From NCBI RefSeq assembly GCF_000020125.1, contig NC_010676.1, positions 3,534,001 to 3,598,000 on the forward strand: a stretch of 64,000 nucleotides of DNA, given 5' to 3'. This document shows, piece after piece, positions 38,148-47,237 of the stretch. The stretch's first letter is position 1. Each line of letters begins with the position of its first letter. The stretch comes from Paraburkholderia phytofirmans PsJN (lineage in GTDB: Bacteria; Pseudomonadota; Gammaproteobacteria; Burkholderiales; Burkholderiaceae). The notes beneath the pieces are model-generated. The model ran no database searches. It saw only the letters and a list, made by a program, of their open reading frames with translations, and had not been told where the DNA came from. The translations under genes and the position numbers were made by a program.

Positions 38148-38470
38148 TTTTCCCAGCAGCCCGGATGATCCGTGGCGGCGCACGTCGCGCCGGCACAGCA
38201 GTTTTCCGTGAGGAAGCCGATCAGATCCGTCATGGAATCGAAATTCGCCGAATAGATGACGAAGCGGCCGTCTTGCCGCGGCGTCACCAATTCAGCATGC
38301 GTCAGGTCTTTGAGATGAAAGGACAGGCTGGACGGCGAGAGTCCGAGCTGTTGCGCGATTTCACCGGCCGCCACGCCGTCTTTTCCGGCGACAACGAGCA
38401 GGCGGAAAATCGCCAGGCGAGATTCATGAGCGAGTGCGCCAAGCGCGCGTACCACGAGGTTCGAGTTCAT
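38144..38470 (-). CDS. arsR: ArsR/SmtB family arsenic-responsive repressor with C-terminal cysteines
   Basis: Repressor of 108 aa with the ArsR winged helix (ALAHESRLAIFRLLVVAGKDGVAAGEIAQQLGLSPSSLSFHLKDL). The helix-3 CVCxxC site of the E. coli-type sensor is absent. Instead Cys91, Cys92, Cys97 and Cys105 cluster at the C-terminus (CCAGATC ... PGC), like sensors of the Acidithiobacillus ArsR class. It presumably dissociates from the inverted repeat at 38499-38518 when As(III) binds. First gene of arsR-acr3-arsC. Confidence 0.92.
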   Translation of the reverse strand: MNSNLVVRALGALAHESRLAIFRLLVVAGKDGVAAGEIAQQLGLSPSSLSFHLKDLTHAELVTPRQDGRFVIYSANFDSMTDLIGFLTENCCAGATCAATDHPGCWEK

Positions 38471-38493
38471 GACCGAACGATACGCCCTTCGCT

Positions 38494-38518
38494 TTTATAT
38501 TTCAAGTATTGTTGAAAT
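38494..38518 (-). promoter_or_regulatory. ArsR operator and -10 box
   Basis: ATTTCAA (38499-38505) and TTGAAAT (38512-38518) are a perfect 7-bp inverted repeat with a 6-bp centre. On the minus strand a TATAAA box (38499-38494) directly follows, about 25 bp before the arsR start. The position is ideal for repression of the ars operon. Confidence 0.65.
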
Positions 38519-38698
38519 GACGGCGGGAGCTTCGCGGTTGAAGCGGATCACATGAATGGCGCTTTCTATTGGAATTTCGCGGGCGCCGATCGGTTTTATC
38601 CTCGCAGGATGCCCCTGCAATGCACGCTCGACCTAGCCGAGATTGCATTTGCGCTCCGTGCGAACCATACTTGTTTTCTCCTTTATTGCTCGCGGTGA

Positions 38699-39373
38699 AT
38701 GGCGATGAACGGTAACGACTCCGATGGCGACCCCCACGCGCACCCGCACACCCACACGCACGACCATCACGGTAGTGCTTTGTCGGAAATGGATCTGCGT
38801 GTTCGTGCTCTGGAGTCGCTGCTGGTCGAAAAAGGGTATGTCGATCCGCAGGCGCTGGACGCACTCGTCGAAACCTATGAGCACAAAGTCGGGCCGCGCA
38901 ACGGTGCCCGTGTGATTGCAAAGGCGTGGCGTGATCCAGAGTACAAGCAATGGCTGCTCGACGACGCCACCGCGGCAATCGCATCACTCGGCTACACGGG
39001 GCGGCAGGGCGAGCACATGATCGTGCTGGAGAACACACCCGCGACGCACAACATGGTGGTCTGCACATTGTGCTCGTGCTACCCGTGGCCTGTGCTCGGA
39101 CTGCCACCGGTGTGGTACAAATCGGCGCCTTACCGCTCGCGTGCTGTTATCGATCCCCGTGGTGTACTGAAGGAATTCGGCTTCGAATTACCGGTGGACG
39201 TCGAGTTTCGTGTGTGGGATTCCACCGCTGAAGTTCGATATCTCGTGTTGCCTATGCAGCCGCCAGGAACTGACGGCTTCTCCGAAGAGGCGCTGGCCGA
39301 ACTGGTCACGCGTGATTCGATGATCGGCACGGGATTGCCGAAGACTCCTGACTCGACACGGGGGACACCATGA
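38699..39373 (+). CDS. nthA: Nitrile hydratase alpha subunit, cobalt type
   Basis: Catalytic subunit of nitrile hydratase (R-CN + H2O to amide), 224 aa. The metal claw VCTLCSC (Cys122, Cys125, Cys127) has Thr after the first Cys, the mark of non-corrin cobalt enzymes, where the iron type has Ser. Other hallmarks are [19 protein letters not shown] and [25 protein letters not shown]. The N-terminus is His-rich ([14 protein letters not shown]), perhaps for cobalt acquisition. The ATG at 38705 has GGTGA six bases upstream and may be the true start. The stop overlaps the beta-subunit ATG. No amidase gene is in the window. Confidence 0.92.
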   Translation: MAMNGNDSDGDPHAHPHTHTHDHHGSALSEMDLRVRALESLLVEKGYVDPQALDALVETYEHKVGPRNGARVIAKAWRDPEYKQWLLDDATAAIASLGYTGRQGEHMIVLENTPATHNMVVCTLCSCYPWPVLGLPPVWYKSAPYRSRAVIDPRGVLKEFGFELPVDVEFRVWDSTAEVRYLVLPMQPPGTDGFSEEALAELVTRDSMIGTGLPKTPDSTRGTP

Positions 39374-40041
39374 ACGGCGCGCAGGACCTTGGCGGCATGC
39401 AGTCGTTCGGGCCGATAAATCCGGACAACGACGTCTCGCCGTTTCACGCCGACTGGGAGCGCAGGGTGCACGCGACCACGATCGCGATGGGCGCAACCGG
39501 CAAGTGGAACATCGACATGTCGCGTGCGGCGCGGGAGAGTTTGCCGCCGGCGCAATATCTATCCAGCAGCTACTACCGGATCTGGTTCGAGGGTTTGAAG
39601 ACACTCATCCTGAGCACGGGTCTCGCCACGGCCGACGAAATCGAGTCAGGCGAGTCGAGGACACAAGCGGCGCCTATTCCGCGCGTGTTGATGGCCAAAG
39701 ACGTATCGGCGGCGCTGTTCAGGGGCAGTCCGGTCGATCGGCCCGCAGGCGCGGAAGCGAAGTTTGCCATCGGCGATTGGGTGCGGGCCCGGGAAATGAA
39801 TCCTTCCTCGCACACGCGTTTGCCGCGTTATTGTCGCGGCAAACGCGGGCACATTGTTGCCGTGCATGGCGCGCACGTTTTTCCCGACGCCAACGCGCTC
39901 GGCCTGGGCGAGCAGCCGCAATGGCTCTACACGGTGCGCTTCGACGGTGCGGAGCTATGGGGAGGTGATACGACTGCGGCGTCGGTGTGCGTCGACTGTT
40001 GGGAACCCTATCTCGAACCACCGTCTGCCCACGATGACTGA
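39370..40041 (+). CDS. nthB: Nitrile hydratase beta subunit
   Basis: Partner subunit of 223 aa that completes the active-site cleft. It begins [16 protein letters not shown] with the family pattern [19 protein letters not shown] and ends with the SH3-like barrel domain ([45 protein letters not shown] ... [12 protein letters not shown]). It overlaps the alpha gene by four bases and the activator gene by eight, giving equal expression. Confidence 0.93.
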   Translation: MNGAQDLGGMQSFGPINPDNDVSPFHADWERRVHATTIAMGATGKWNIDMSRAARESLPPAQYLSSSYYRIWFEGLKTLILSTGLATADEIESGESRTQAAPIPRVLMAKDVSAALFRGSPVDRPAGAEAKFAIGDWVRAREMNPSSHTRLPRYCRGKRGHIVAVHGAHVFPDANALGLGEQPQWLYTVRFDGAELWGGDTTAASVCVDCWEPYLEPPSAHDD

Positions 40042-40402
40042 CGCTCAAACGAAACTGCCCGAACTGCGCGCTGCGTTGCCGGCACTGCCGTGCGACGACA
40101 CAGGGCCGGTTTTCAACGCACCGTGGGAAGCGCAGGCGTTTGCGATGACGCTGGCGTTGCACGAGCGCGGCATGTTCACCTGGGGCGAGTGGGCTGCGTT
40201 CCTAAACGAGGCAATTCGCGACGCGCAGGCCGCCGGAGACGCGGACCACGGCGACACTTACTACGCGCATTGGCTGACAGCACTGGAGCGCATCAGCACG
40301 ATCAAGGGACTCGTGACCGACGACTCGCTTCTCCGTCGCCGCGGCGCGTGGGACGCGGCGGCGCGCCGCACGCCGCATGGACAGCCTATCGAACTCGGGT
40401 AG
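40034..40402 (+). CDS. Nitrile hydratase activator/accessory protein (P14K/NhlE-like)
   Basis: Small protein of 122 aa needed in related systems for cobalt insertion and Cys oxidation by alpha-subunit swapping. It starts at 40034 within the beta gene end. The segment FNAPWEAQAFAMTLALHERGMFTWGEWAAFLNEAIRDAQ is homologous to nitrile hydratase beta N-termini, and YYAHWLTALERISTIKGLVTD is typical of the accessory family. Third gene of the alpha-beta-activator unit. Confidence 0.88.
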   Translation: MTDAQTKLPELRAALPALPCDDTGPVFNAPWEAQAFAMTLALHERGMFTWGEWAAFLNEAIRDAQAAGDADHGDTYYAHWLTALERISTIKGLVTDDSLLRRRGAWDAAARRTPHGQPIELG

Positions 40403-40415
40403 GGGGCGCTTGATT

Positions 40416-40452
40416 GGCAATCCGCATGTTTCGACTTGAGAAGCGGATTGCC
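40416..40452. repeat. Ten-base perfect inverted repeat after the nitrile hydratase genes
   Basis: GGCAATCCGC (40416-40425) and GCGGATTGCC (40443-40452) are exact inverse complements with a 17-bp centre. A run of five T follows 12 bp later. It could be a terminator-like hairpin after the nitrile hydratase genes or an operator in front of the RidA gene. Confidence 0.5.
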
Positions 40453-40490
40453 CGCCTCTAACGTTTTTCGCGGATTTTGAGGAGACGGCG

Positions 40491-40976
40491 ATGGCAAGAA
40501 TCGAGGCAAAGCTGGCGCAAATGGGATTGACCTTGCCACAGCCGTTGCAGATGCCGGCAAACGTGCGCATGTCGTTGCCCTTCGCCTGGGTGCGCGTGAG
40601 CGGCACGCGAGCATTCGTCTCGGGCCATGTGCCGCTCAATCCGGACGGAACGATTGCACAACCCGTCGGCAAAGTCGGCGCCGACGTTTCGCCAGACGAA
40701 GGCTACGCAGCAGCACGCCTTGTAGCGCTTGCACAATTGGCTAGTCTTCAGAACGCGCTCGGCGATCTCGATCGCATCACGGCATGGGTGCGTGTCTTTG
40801 CAATGATCAACGCGGCGCCAACTTTCGATCAGATGCCGCGAATCGCCAACGGCTTCTCGGATTTGATTCTCGAGCTGTTCGGGCCGGACATCGGAACGCA
40901 TGCCCGGTCGGCAGTCGGCGTGGCGCTTCCCCTCAACGTGCCTGTGGAATGCGAGGCTGAGGTCGAGTTCGACTGA
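40491..40976 (+). CDS. RidA family protein, catalytic Arg present
   Basis: Rid-superfamily protein of 161 aa, of the longer subgroup with an N-terminal extension (KLAQMGLTLPQPLQMPANV). The conserved Arg is present in HARSAVGVALPLNVPVECEAEVEF, unlike in the RidA homologue at 21293. The start has GAGGAGA at ideal spacing. It lies 88 bp downstream of the nitrile hydratase unit on the same strand; an inverted repeat between them may separate transcription. Confidence 0.87.
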   Translation: MARIEAKLAQMGLTLPQPLQMPANVRMSLPFAWVRVSGTRAFVSGHVPLNPDGTIAQPVGKVGADVSPDEGYAAARLVALAQLASLQNALGDLDRITAWVRVFAMINAAPTFDQMPRIANGFSDLILELFGPDIGTHARSAVGVALPLNVPVECEAEVEFD

Positions 40977-41030
40977 TCGCGTCTGCAAGCATCTGGAGCG
41001 CCATCGGGCACGCCGGTGGCGCGTGCGTCT

Positions 41031-41477
41031 TTAATCAGGAATCACTGGCTCGACGAGCCTCGCCAACTGAACAAGCGACTCCTGCCAACCGAGGTAGCAC
41101 ATCTCCACAGGAATGACCTCGGGCACGCCCTCCTGCAAAACGGTGAGTTCGGTTCCGCACGACACCTGCCGCAATGAAATGGTGGCCTGCATCTCGCCCG
41201 GCAGATTCGGATCGTCGAAACGGTCCGAGTAGCGGATCTTCTCGAACGGCACCAGCTCGAGATACTCACCGCCGAACGAGTGACCGTGGCCAGTGCCGAA
41301 GTTACGAAACGACATCTTGTGGGTGCCGCCGACCTTAACATCCATGTGGTGGACCTGACAGGTGAAACCGTACGGCGGAAGCCACCGCACTATCGCATCC
41401 GGTTCGAGGAACGCGCGATAGATGCGTTCGGGCGTGGCGCGCAATACGCGGTGGAGGTGGATCGTTCCGGTAGCCAT
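41031..41477 (-). CDS. SRPBCC (AHSA1-type) ligand-binding protein
   Basis: START-like helix-grip protein of 148 aa starting at 41477 (MATGTIHLHRVLRATPERIYRAFLEPDAIVRWLPPYGFTC) with AAGGAG upstream. The AHSA1 C-terminal pattern TELTVLQEGVPEVIPVEMCYLGWQESLVQLARLVEP is clear. Such proteins bind hydrophobic ligands; a specific role is unknown. Monocistronic on the minus strand. Confidence 0.85.
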   Translation of the reverse strand: MATGTIHLHRVLRATPERIYRAFLEPDAIVRWLPPYGFTCQVHHMDVKVGGTHKMSFRNFGTGHGHSFGGEYLELVPFEKIRYSDRFDDPNLPGEMQATISLRQVSCGTELTVLQEGVPEVIPVEMCYLGWQESLVQLARLVEPVIPD

Positions 41478-41887
41478 GGTGTGTTCTCCTTTCGTTACAG
41501 AAGTTGGACATACTCCTACGACGATCCGGTGACGCCGCTTTCGACGCAGGCTGAGACCAGGAAAAACCCGCACGCGTTGCGCGGCTCAAACTTGCAAATC
41601 GACGGCAAGCTTACTCCCTCGGAGTGGCCCGCTTATCCCATCGCGCTGGACATGTTTTTTTATCGAGCCCTCCGCGCGCCCGTTCCCGTTTTACGCCCCG
41701 CTTCTGTGTTCTCTTCGAGCCGGCGCCGTATATCCGGCAGTTTGCGATTTCAATCCAGACCCCTCTATTGTGCAGGCCCCCGCCCGGTTTTCCGGTCGGC
41801 GCGCTTATCGCACGCAGGGACGTCGAGTTGGGTTTTCAGCAGTTAAGCGAATTAATTCAGTTGCCGGGCATCGATGTGATGGGTCAG
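41478..41887. other. Intergenic region with no recognisable gene
   Basis: This 410-bp gap holds the promoter of the SRPBCC gene on its left side. I see no family-like frame in it; the open frames are extensions or shadows of the SRPBCC gene. Composition is less regular than in the surrounding genes. Confidence 0.4.
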
Positions 41888-42139
41888 TCACCGCTCCTGT
41901 TTATGCGCCTGCGCGGCGACCATCCAGCAGACCACGGCGCCCGCGGCCCAAGCGCATGCCAACATCAGTTCGAGATCGAGCATGCCCTGGAAATTTTCCG
42001 CGTTTTCGTAGCTGCATGTTCGATGAGTTTGAAACTGGATACAGCCGGTTTGCATGTCCTGGAAAACGACAAATAACTTGTACAGACCGAACATCGTGAA
42101 TGCCAGCGCGAGAAGCGCGAGTTTTTTTGGTTTTGTCAT
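41888..42139 (-). CDS. Small inner-membrane protein of unknown function
   Basis: Predicted protein of 83 aa from 42139 (MTKPKKLALLALAFTMFGLYKLFVVF) with two hydrophobic segments (about residues 7-27 and 58-76) and two Cys in the loop (TGCIQFQTHRTCSYENAENFQG). The positively charged N-terminus suggests both termini are cytoplasmic. The family is not recognised. A longer start at 42190 adds 17 residues without a better ribosome-binding site. Confidence 0.6.
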   Translation of the reverse strand: MTKPKKLALLALAFTMFGLYKLFVVFQDMQTGCIQFQTHRTCSYENAENFQGMLDLELMLACAWAAGAVVCWMVAAQAHKQER

Positions 42140-42316
42140 CGCATGTTCCGTGAGTTCGATCTGACAGGATACCAATTGTCGGCGATACACACGCGCTGAT
42201 TTCCCTCATTCGACAGGTCGCGGGAAATCGTAGAGAATCGGTCGGCATATCCCGCTGCGGATTGGCGCACTTGCGACTTTCCTTCCGCGAGTCTTTGAAC
42301 GGCACAAGGAGCCGGT

Positions 42317-42775
42317 ATGCCCAAGGTCGACACCGCCGCTGTGCCTGCGCGTAATGGCTCGGGCTACCCACCGCCATTCGACGCGCCTTGTGCCGCACGT
42401 ACGCGAAAGCGTCTGGGCGAGGCGGGCGGCCTTCGCGATTTCGGCGTCAATCTGATGACCTTGCCGCCCGGCAGTTGGTCCAGCCAGCGTCACTGGCACA
42501 GCCACGAGGACGAGTTCGTCTATGTGCTCGAAGGCGAGGTGACGCTCATCGAAGACGACGGCGAGACACTATTGCGCGCGGGGGATTGTGCGGCGTTTGC
42601 GCAAGGGACCGGCAATGGCCATCATCTGATCAACCATTCCTCCGCGATGGCGGTATATCTGGAGGTGGGTTCGCGTAACCCGCATGACCTTACCACCTGC
42701 TCCGACATCGACATGATGAGTGCCAACGCCGACGGCCAGTTCGTGCATAAGGACGGCACGCTGTATCCCGTTTGA
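42317..42775 (+). CDS. Cupin-domain protein
   Basis: Single-domain cupin of 152 aa. The metal motif is RHWHSHEDEFVYVLEGEVTLIEDDGETLLRAGD, with His-His-Glu ligands, and the second motif is FAQGTGNGHHLINHSSAMAVYLEVGSR. Such proteins are often sugar-phosphate isomerases, dioxygenase-like or regulatory; no substrate can be given. The start has AAGGAGCC at good spacing. Monocistronic. Confidence 0.85.
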   Translation: MPKVDTAAVPARNGSGYPPPFDAPCAARTRKRLGEAGGLRDFGVNLMTLPPGSWSSQRHWHSHEDEFVYVLEGEVTLIEDDGETLLRAGDCAAFAQGTGNGHHLINHSSAMAVYLEVGSRNPHDLTTCSDIDMMSANADGQFVHKDGTLYPV

Positions 42776-42865
42776 CTCGCTCGCGATCTCAGTGCTTATA
42801 TTCCAGACGATTAAACGATATACCCACTCATTCGCTTGCGGCGGCATTAAAGGAGACCAGATTCG

Positions 42866-43303
42866 ATGAATAAAGAACCAATAGATGCATCGGAACGGAT
42901 CGACGAACTAATTGCCGGACTAACGGACTGGCGTGGCAAAACATTCGCGAGTGTCCGCAAGGTCATGCTTGAGGCCGACCCGGAGATCATCGAAGAATGG
43001 AAGTGGATGGGCAGCCCGGTGTGGTCTCGGGACGGCATGATCGCGGTCGCCAACGCGCACAAAGGGAAGGTGAAGGTTACCTTTGCACATGGGGCCGGCC
43101 TCGATGATCCTGACAAGCTATTCAACGCGGGTCTCGAAGGCAACGCGCGACGAGCGATCGATTTTTTGGAAGGCGATAAGGTCAATGCGCGCGCGCTAAA
43201 GAATCTCGTCCGCGCCGCTATCGTGTACAACCAGACCCATTTGAAGAAGAACAAAACGTCCGCGAGTGCTCCGGCGAAAGTGGACAAGAGTCGAGCGACG
43301 TGA
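42866..43303 (+). CDS. DUF1801 domain protein
   Basis: Protein of 145 aa with the DUF1801 fold (FASVRKVMLEADPEIIEEWKWMGSPVWSRDGMIAVANAHKGKVKVTFAHGAGL). The C-terminal 25 residues are Lys-rich and probably disordered. Members resemble the frataxin-like YdhG family; function is unsettled. AAGGAGA lies upstream of the start. Confidence 0.8.
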   Translation: MNKEPIDASERIDELIAGLTDWRGKTFASVRKVMLEADPEIIEEWKWMGSPVWSRDGMIAVANAHKGKVKVTFAHGAGLDDPDKLFNAGLEGNARRAIDFLEGDKVNARALKNLVRAAIVYNQTHLKKNKTSASAPAKVDKSRAT

Positions 43304-43383
43304 AGGTGACGCTGTTGGCTACCTGAGAGCGGAAGACGTGGCGGCGATCCAACTGTTTGTCGTTGCTGGCGGCACTTTTCTGG

Positions 43384-43415
43384 CGCGCCGCGCTGACCAC
43401 GCGCCGCGCTGGCCA
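43384..43415. repeat. Two-copy 16-bp tandem repeat
   Basis: CGCGCCGCGCTGACCA (43384-43399) is followed directly by CGCGCCGCGCTGGCCA (43400-43415), 15 of 16 bases identical. It lies in non-coding DNA between the DUF1801 gene and the next small gene and looks like a recent slippage duplication. Confidence 0.6.
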
Positions 43416-43562
43416 CGCGTCACGCGCGCAGCACGGCCTAACCCGCTATGCGCGTTGCCTCGCATTCCCACTGGACTCGCCCAAATAGACCCGTTAGTCT
43501 GGGAACATTGCACGACGCAGTCTGGCGATGCTGTTCCTAACCGACAACGTGGGAGCCGAAAC

Positions 43563-43874
43563 ATGGAAGTAAGCACGGAAGCGCTTGTTGACATGCTGCG
43601 AGAAGTCGAAGCCGACGACCCGATCGACTACGCCGACCTTCCTTTCGGCGAGCAGGAGCTCAGGCGACTGGTGATGACCTCGCTCGTCGAGCGCCACCAC
43701 CAGGTCGAGGCCGGCAACATGTCGGTGTCCGACATCCATGCGCTATACCTTCTGAGCACCGCCAAGCTGGTTCTTGAAAACACGGTGCTTCACGCAAGGC
43801 TGCTTCTGCTTCAGGGACGGCAGATCGATGTGCAGTCCCTGCTGGCTCCATTCACGCTCAAAGGCAAATCATAG
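43563..43874 (+). CDS. Hypothetical protein of 103 aa
   Basis: Starts at 43563 after GTGGGAGCC. The sequence MEVSTEALVDMLREVEADDPIDYADLPFGEQELRRLVMTSLVERH is acidic and helical with no signal or membrane segment. I do not recognise the family. It converges with trpS. Confidence 0.65.
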   Translation: MEVSTEALVDMLREVEADDPIDYADLPFGEQELRRLVMTSLVERHHQVEAGNMSVSDIHALYLLSTAKLVLENTVLHARLLLLQGRQIDVQSLLAPFTLKGKS

Positions 43875-43923
43875 GCCTTGCAAGCGGACGCTCGACTGCG
43901 GAGCGCCGCTCGCCGGCTTTCGT

Positions 43924-45066
<1,143 letters not shown>

Positions 45067-45111
45067 TCAGGCGCGCCACCAACTGTTCAGCGTGATCGGC
45101 TTCGTATCCAT
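45067..45111 (-). CDS. trpS leader peptide MDTKPITLNSWWRA
   Basis: A 14-codon frame ATG to TGA with tandem Trp codons at 45081-45076. After the Trp codons, CGCC (45073-45070) can pair with GGCG (45062-45059), and GGCGGC (45062-45057) can pair with the left arm of the downstream terminator. A ribosome waiting at the Trp codons would cover the first element and leave the antiterminator free; a ribosome reaching the TGA would cover GGCGGC and allow termination. No Shine-Dalgarno precedes the ATG, and the predicted transcription start falls within a few bases of it, so translation may be leaderless. Confidence 0.7.
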   Translation of the reverse strand: MDTKPITLNSWWRA

Positions 45112-45117
45112 CGGCAG

Positions 45118-45148
45118 AGTATAACGCGGCGGATCGCCGGGTCGTCAA
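45118..45148 (-). promoter_or_regulatory. Sigma70-like promoter of the trpS leader
   Basis: Minus-strand TTGACG (45148-45143) and TATACT (45123-45118) are separated by 19 bp, slightly longer than ideal. Predicted initiation is near 45112-45110, essentially at the leader-peptide ATG. Confidence 0.5.
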
Positions 45149-45259
45149 CGGCGGACCGGAAAGTGCGTCCCCGCGGCCGCGCCCGCGAGCGCGGGCGAGT
45201 GACGGACATGCCGGGCAACCCGTCGTGCAACCCGCCGTAAAACCAATCCGCACCGCCGT

Positions 45260-45598
45260 CTAGGCCGCCGAAAAAACGACCGCTGCGGCGTCTTCGACTT
45301 GCGTGAAAGTGCGCACAAAGCGATACGCCTGGCCGCCGATCTCCATCTCGTTGACGCCCGAGCGCGTCAGTTCCAGCATCTCATTGGCGAGCGGGATGGC
45401 AATCGTGCCGAGCTTCTTCATTTCCTCGATCAGACCGGCCGGGTCGCCCAGGTAGACGGTGCAAACGTCATTGGTGTGGCGCGTCATGACCACGCTCGCC
45501 GCCCGGTCGAGCGAGAGTTCGAGATACTCGACCAAGGTCTGCAGCGACTCTGGCACGGGCTCGCGAGAGCCGTTCATCGATGTATTTGCGAATGTCAT
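45260..45598 (-). CDS. Hypothetical protein of 112 aa
   Basis: Starts at 45598 (MTFANTSMNGSREPVPESLQTLVEYLELSLDRAASVV), preferred over 45613 because GGGGGA precedes it at eight bases. It contains an acidic, helical C-terminal half (GLIEEMKKLGTIAIPLANEMLELTRSGVNEMEIGGQAYRF) with no signal peptide. I do not recognise the family. It lies upstream of the trpS leader on the same strand, with 111 bp between its stop and the leader promoter. Confidence 0.65.
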   Translation of the reverse strand: MTFANTSMNGSREPVPESLQTLVEYLELSLDRAASVVMTRHTNDVCTVYLGDPAGLIEEMKKLGTIAIPLANEMLELTRSGVNEMEIGGQAYRFVRTFTQVEDAAAVVFSAA

Positions 45599-45717
45599 CT
45601 CGTAGTCCCCCATCGCGCCGATCTACGGGTACGCCGCTGGAAATCAGCGGTGCATCCACTATACGGCATCGTACATCGATACTCGACTCGCGAGGCTTCC
45701 AGGCCGGCGATGACCCG

Positions 45718-47139
45718 TCAGAAAACACCTAGCACCGACTTCGGCTCCAGAAACGCTTCCAGCCCGAACGTTCCGTATTCACGCCCAATGCCGGATTGCT
45801 TGAAGCCGCCGAACGGCGCGGCCGGTTCGTGAGCCAACGTATTGACCAGGACGCGTCCCGCTTCGATCAGTGACGCGACTTCGTGCGCGCGTTGCGTGTC
45901 CCGCGACAACACATAAGCCTGCAAGCCGTAGCTCGTATCGTTGGCGATCGTGACGGCCTCGTCGATGTCGCCATAGCCGATGATCGACAGCACCGGGCCG
46001 AAAATCTCCTCACGTGCAATCGTCATGTCGTTCGTGACATCGCTGAAGACGGTCGGGCGCACGAACCAGCCCGCTTCGACGCCATCCGGCCGTCCCTCGC
46101 CGCCCGCGATCAGGCGCGCGCCTTCGTCGATCCCGATGCGGATATAACGCTGCACGCGCTCCCATTGCTTCTGGCTGACCATCGGGCCGACGGTTGTTTG
46201 CGGGTCGCGCGGATCGCCTGACTGGCTGCGCGCGACCTCTTCCCGCGCGCGCGTTTCGAACTCCGCGAGCCTTTGCCGCGGCACCAGAATGCGAGTACCC
46301 GCGATACACGCCTGGCCGCTATTCATGAAGCCGGCTTGAATGGCGAGCGGCACCGCGTTGTCGAAGTCCGCATCGTCGAGCACGATCACGGGCGACTTGC
46401 CGCCGAGTTCGAGCGTCACGCGCTTCAACGTGTCGGCCGCCGCGCGTAAAATCGTTTTGCCGACGGCCGTGGAACCCGTGAACGACAGCTTCGCGACATC
46501 GGGATGCGAACTGATCTCTGCACCCACCGTGTCGCCGCGACCGGTCACGATGTTGAACACGCCCGCGGGCAAGCCCGCTTCATGAAGCGCCTCGCTAACG
46601 ATGCGCGTCTGGATCGCGCTCATCTCGCTCGGCTTGATGACGGCTGTGCAACCCGCGGCCAGAGCGGCGGCGAGCTTGCCGCAGATAAAGCCAGCATCGC
46701 TATTCCACGGCGTGATCAAACCGGCGACACCCAACGGTTGCATCACGACCTCGGCGCTGCCCGCGCGGCGCGTGAATGCATAGTCCTGCAATACCTTCGC
46801 CGCTTCGAGCAGCACGGCGCTCGCATGCCGCGCCATCCAGCGGCCACGCGACACCGGCGCGCCATATTCTTCGGTGATCGCTTCGTAAAGCTGGTCTTCT
46901 TTTGCCACGACCGCTTCATGCAGGCGCTTTAGCATGTCGATGCGTTCACGCGGGCTGGTGCGCGAAAAGGCGGGGAACGCGCGTTTCGCGGCGGCGATGG
47001 CGTCGCGTGCGTCTTGCGCGTCGGCGAGGCGCACCCGGCCGATCACTTGCTCCGTCGCCGGATTGAATAGGTCGAACATTTCGCTGCCGTGCGGCGTGAC
47101 GAACGCGCCGTCGATATAAATCCTGTCGATGATTTGCAT
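45718..47139 (-). CDS. Aldehyde dehydrogenase family protein
   Basis: NAD(P)-dependent aldehyde dehydrogenase of 473 aa starting at 47139 (MQIIDRIYIDGAFVTPHG) with CTGGAG upstream. Catalytic residues are visible: Glu in VTLELGGKSPVIVLDDADFDNAV and Cys in NSGQACIAGTRILVP; the NAD-binding FTGSTAVGKTI is intact. The C-terminus PFGGFKQSGIGREYGTFGLEAFLEPKSVLG is typical. A divergent LysR gene begins 98 bp away and probably regulates it. Substrate unknown. Confidence 0.9.
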   Translation of the reverse strand: MQIIDRIYIDGAFVTPHGSEMFDLFNPATEQVIGRVRLADAQDARDAIAAAKRAFPAFSRTSPRERIDMLKRLHEAVVAKEDQLYEAITEEYGAPVSRGRWMARHASAVLLEAAKVLQDYAFTRRAGSAEVVMQPLGVAGLITPWNSDAGFICGKLAAALAAGCTAVIKPSEMSAIQTRIVSEALHEAGLPAGVFNIVTGRGDTVGAEISSHPDVAKLSFTGSTAVGKTILRAAADTLKRVTLELGGKSPVIVLDDADFDNAVPLAIQAGFMNSGQACIAGTRILVPRQRLAEFETRAREEVARSQSGDPRDPQTTVGPMVSQKQWERVQRYIRIGIDEGARLIAGGEGRPDGVEAGWFVRPTVFSDVTNDMTIAREEIFGPVLSIIGYGDIDEAVTIANDTSYGLQAYVLSRDTQRAHEVASLIEAGRVLVNTLAHEPAAPFGGFKQSGIGREYGTFGLEAFLEPKSVLGVF

Positions 47140-47237
47140 GTCTGCTCCAGAGAAGTCTCGAACGAACCACAATAGATTGTCGGCATTGCGTTGACTAGCC
47201 GTACAATCGCGCACGTTACGTTGAGCAATTTGGGACA

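Noticed and set aside
36643..38196. Single 517-codon frame covering arsC and part of acr3
   Set aside because: Only the last 140 codons are ArsC; the rest is acr3 read in another phase. The true arsC start at 37065 has the usual four-base overlap with acr3.
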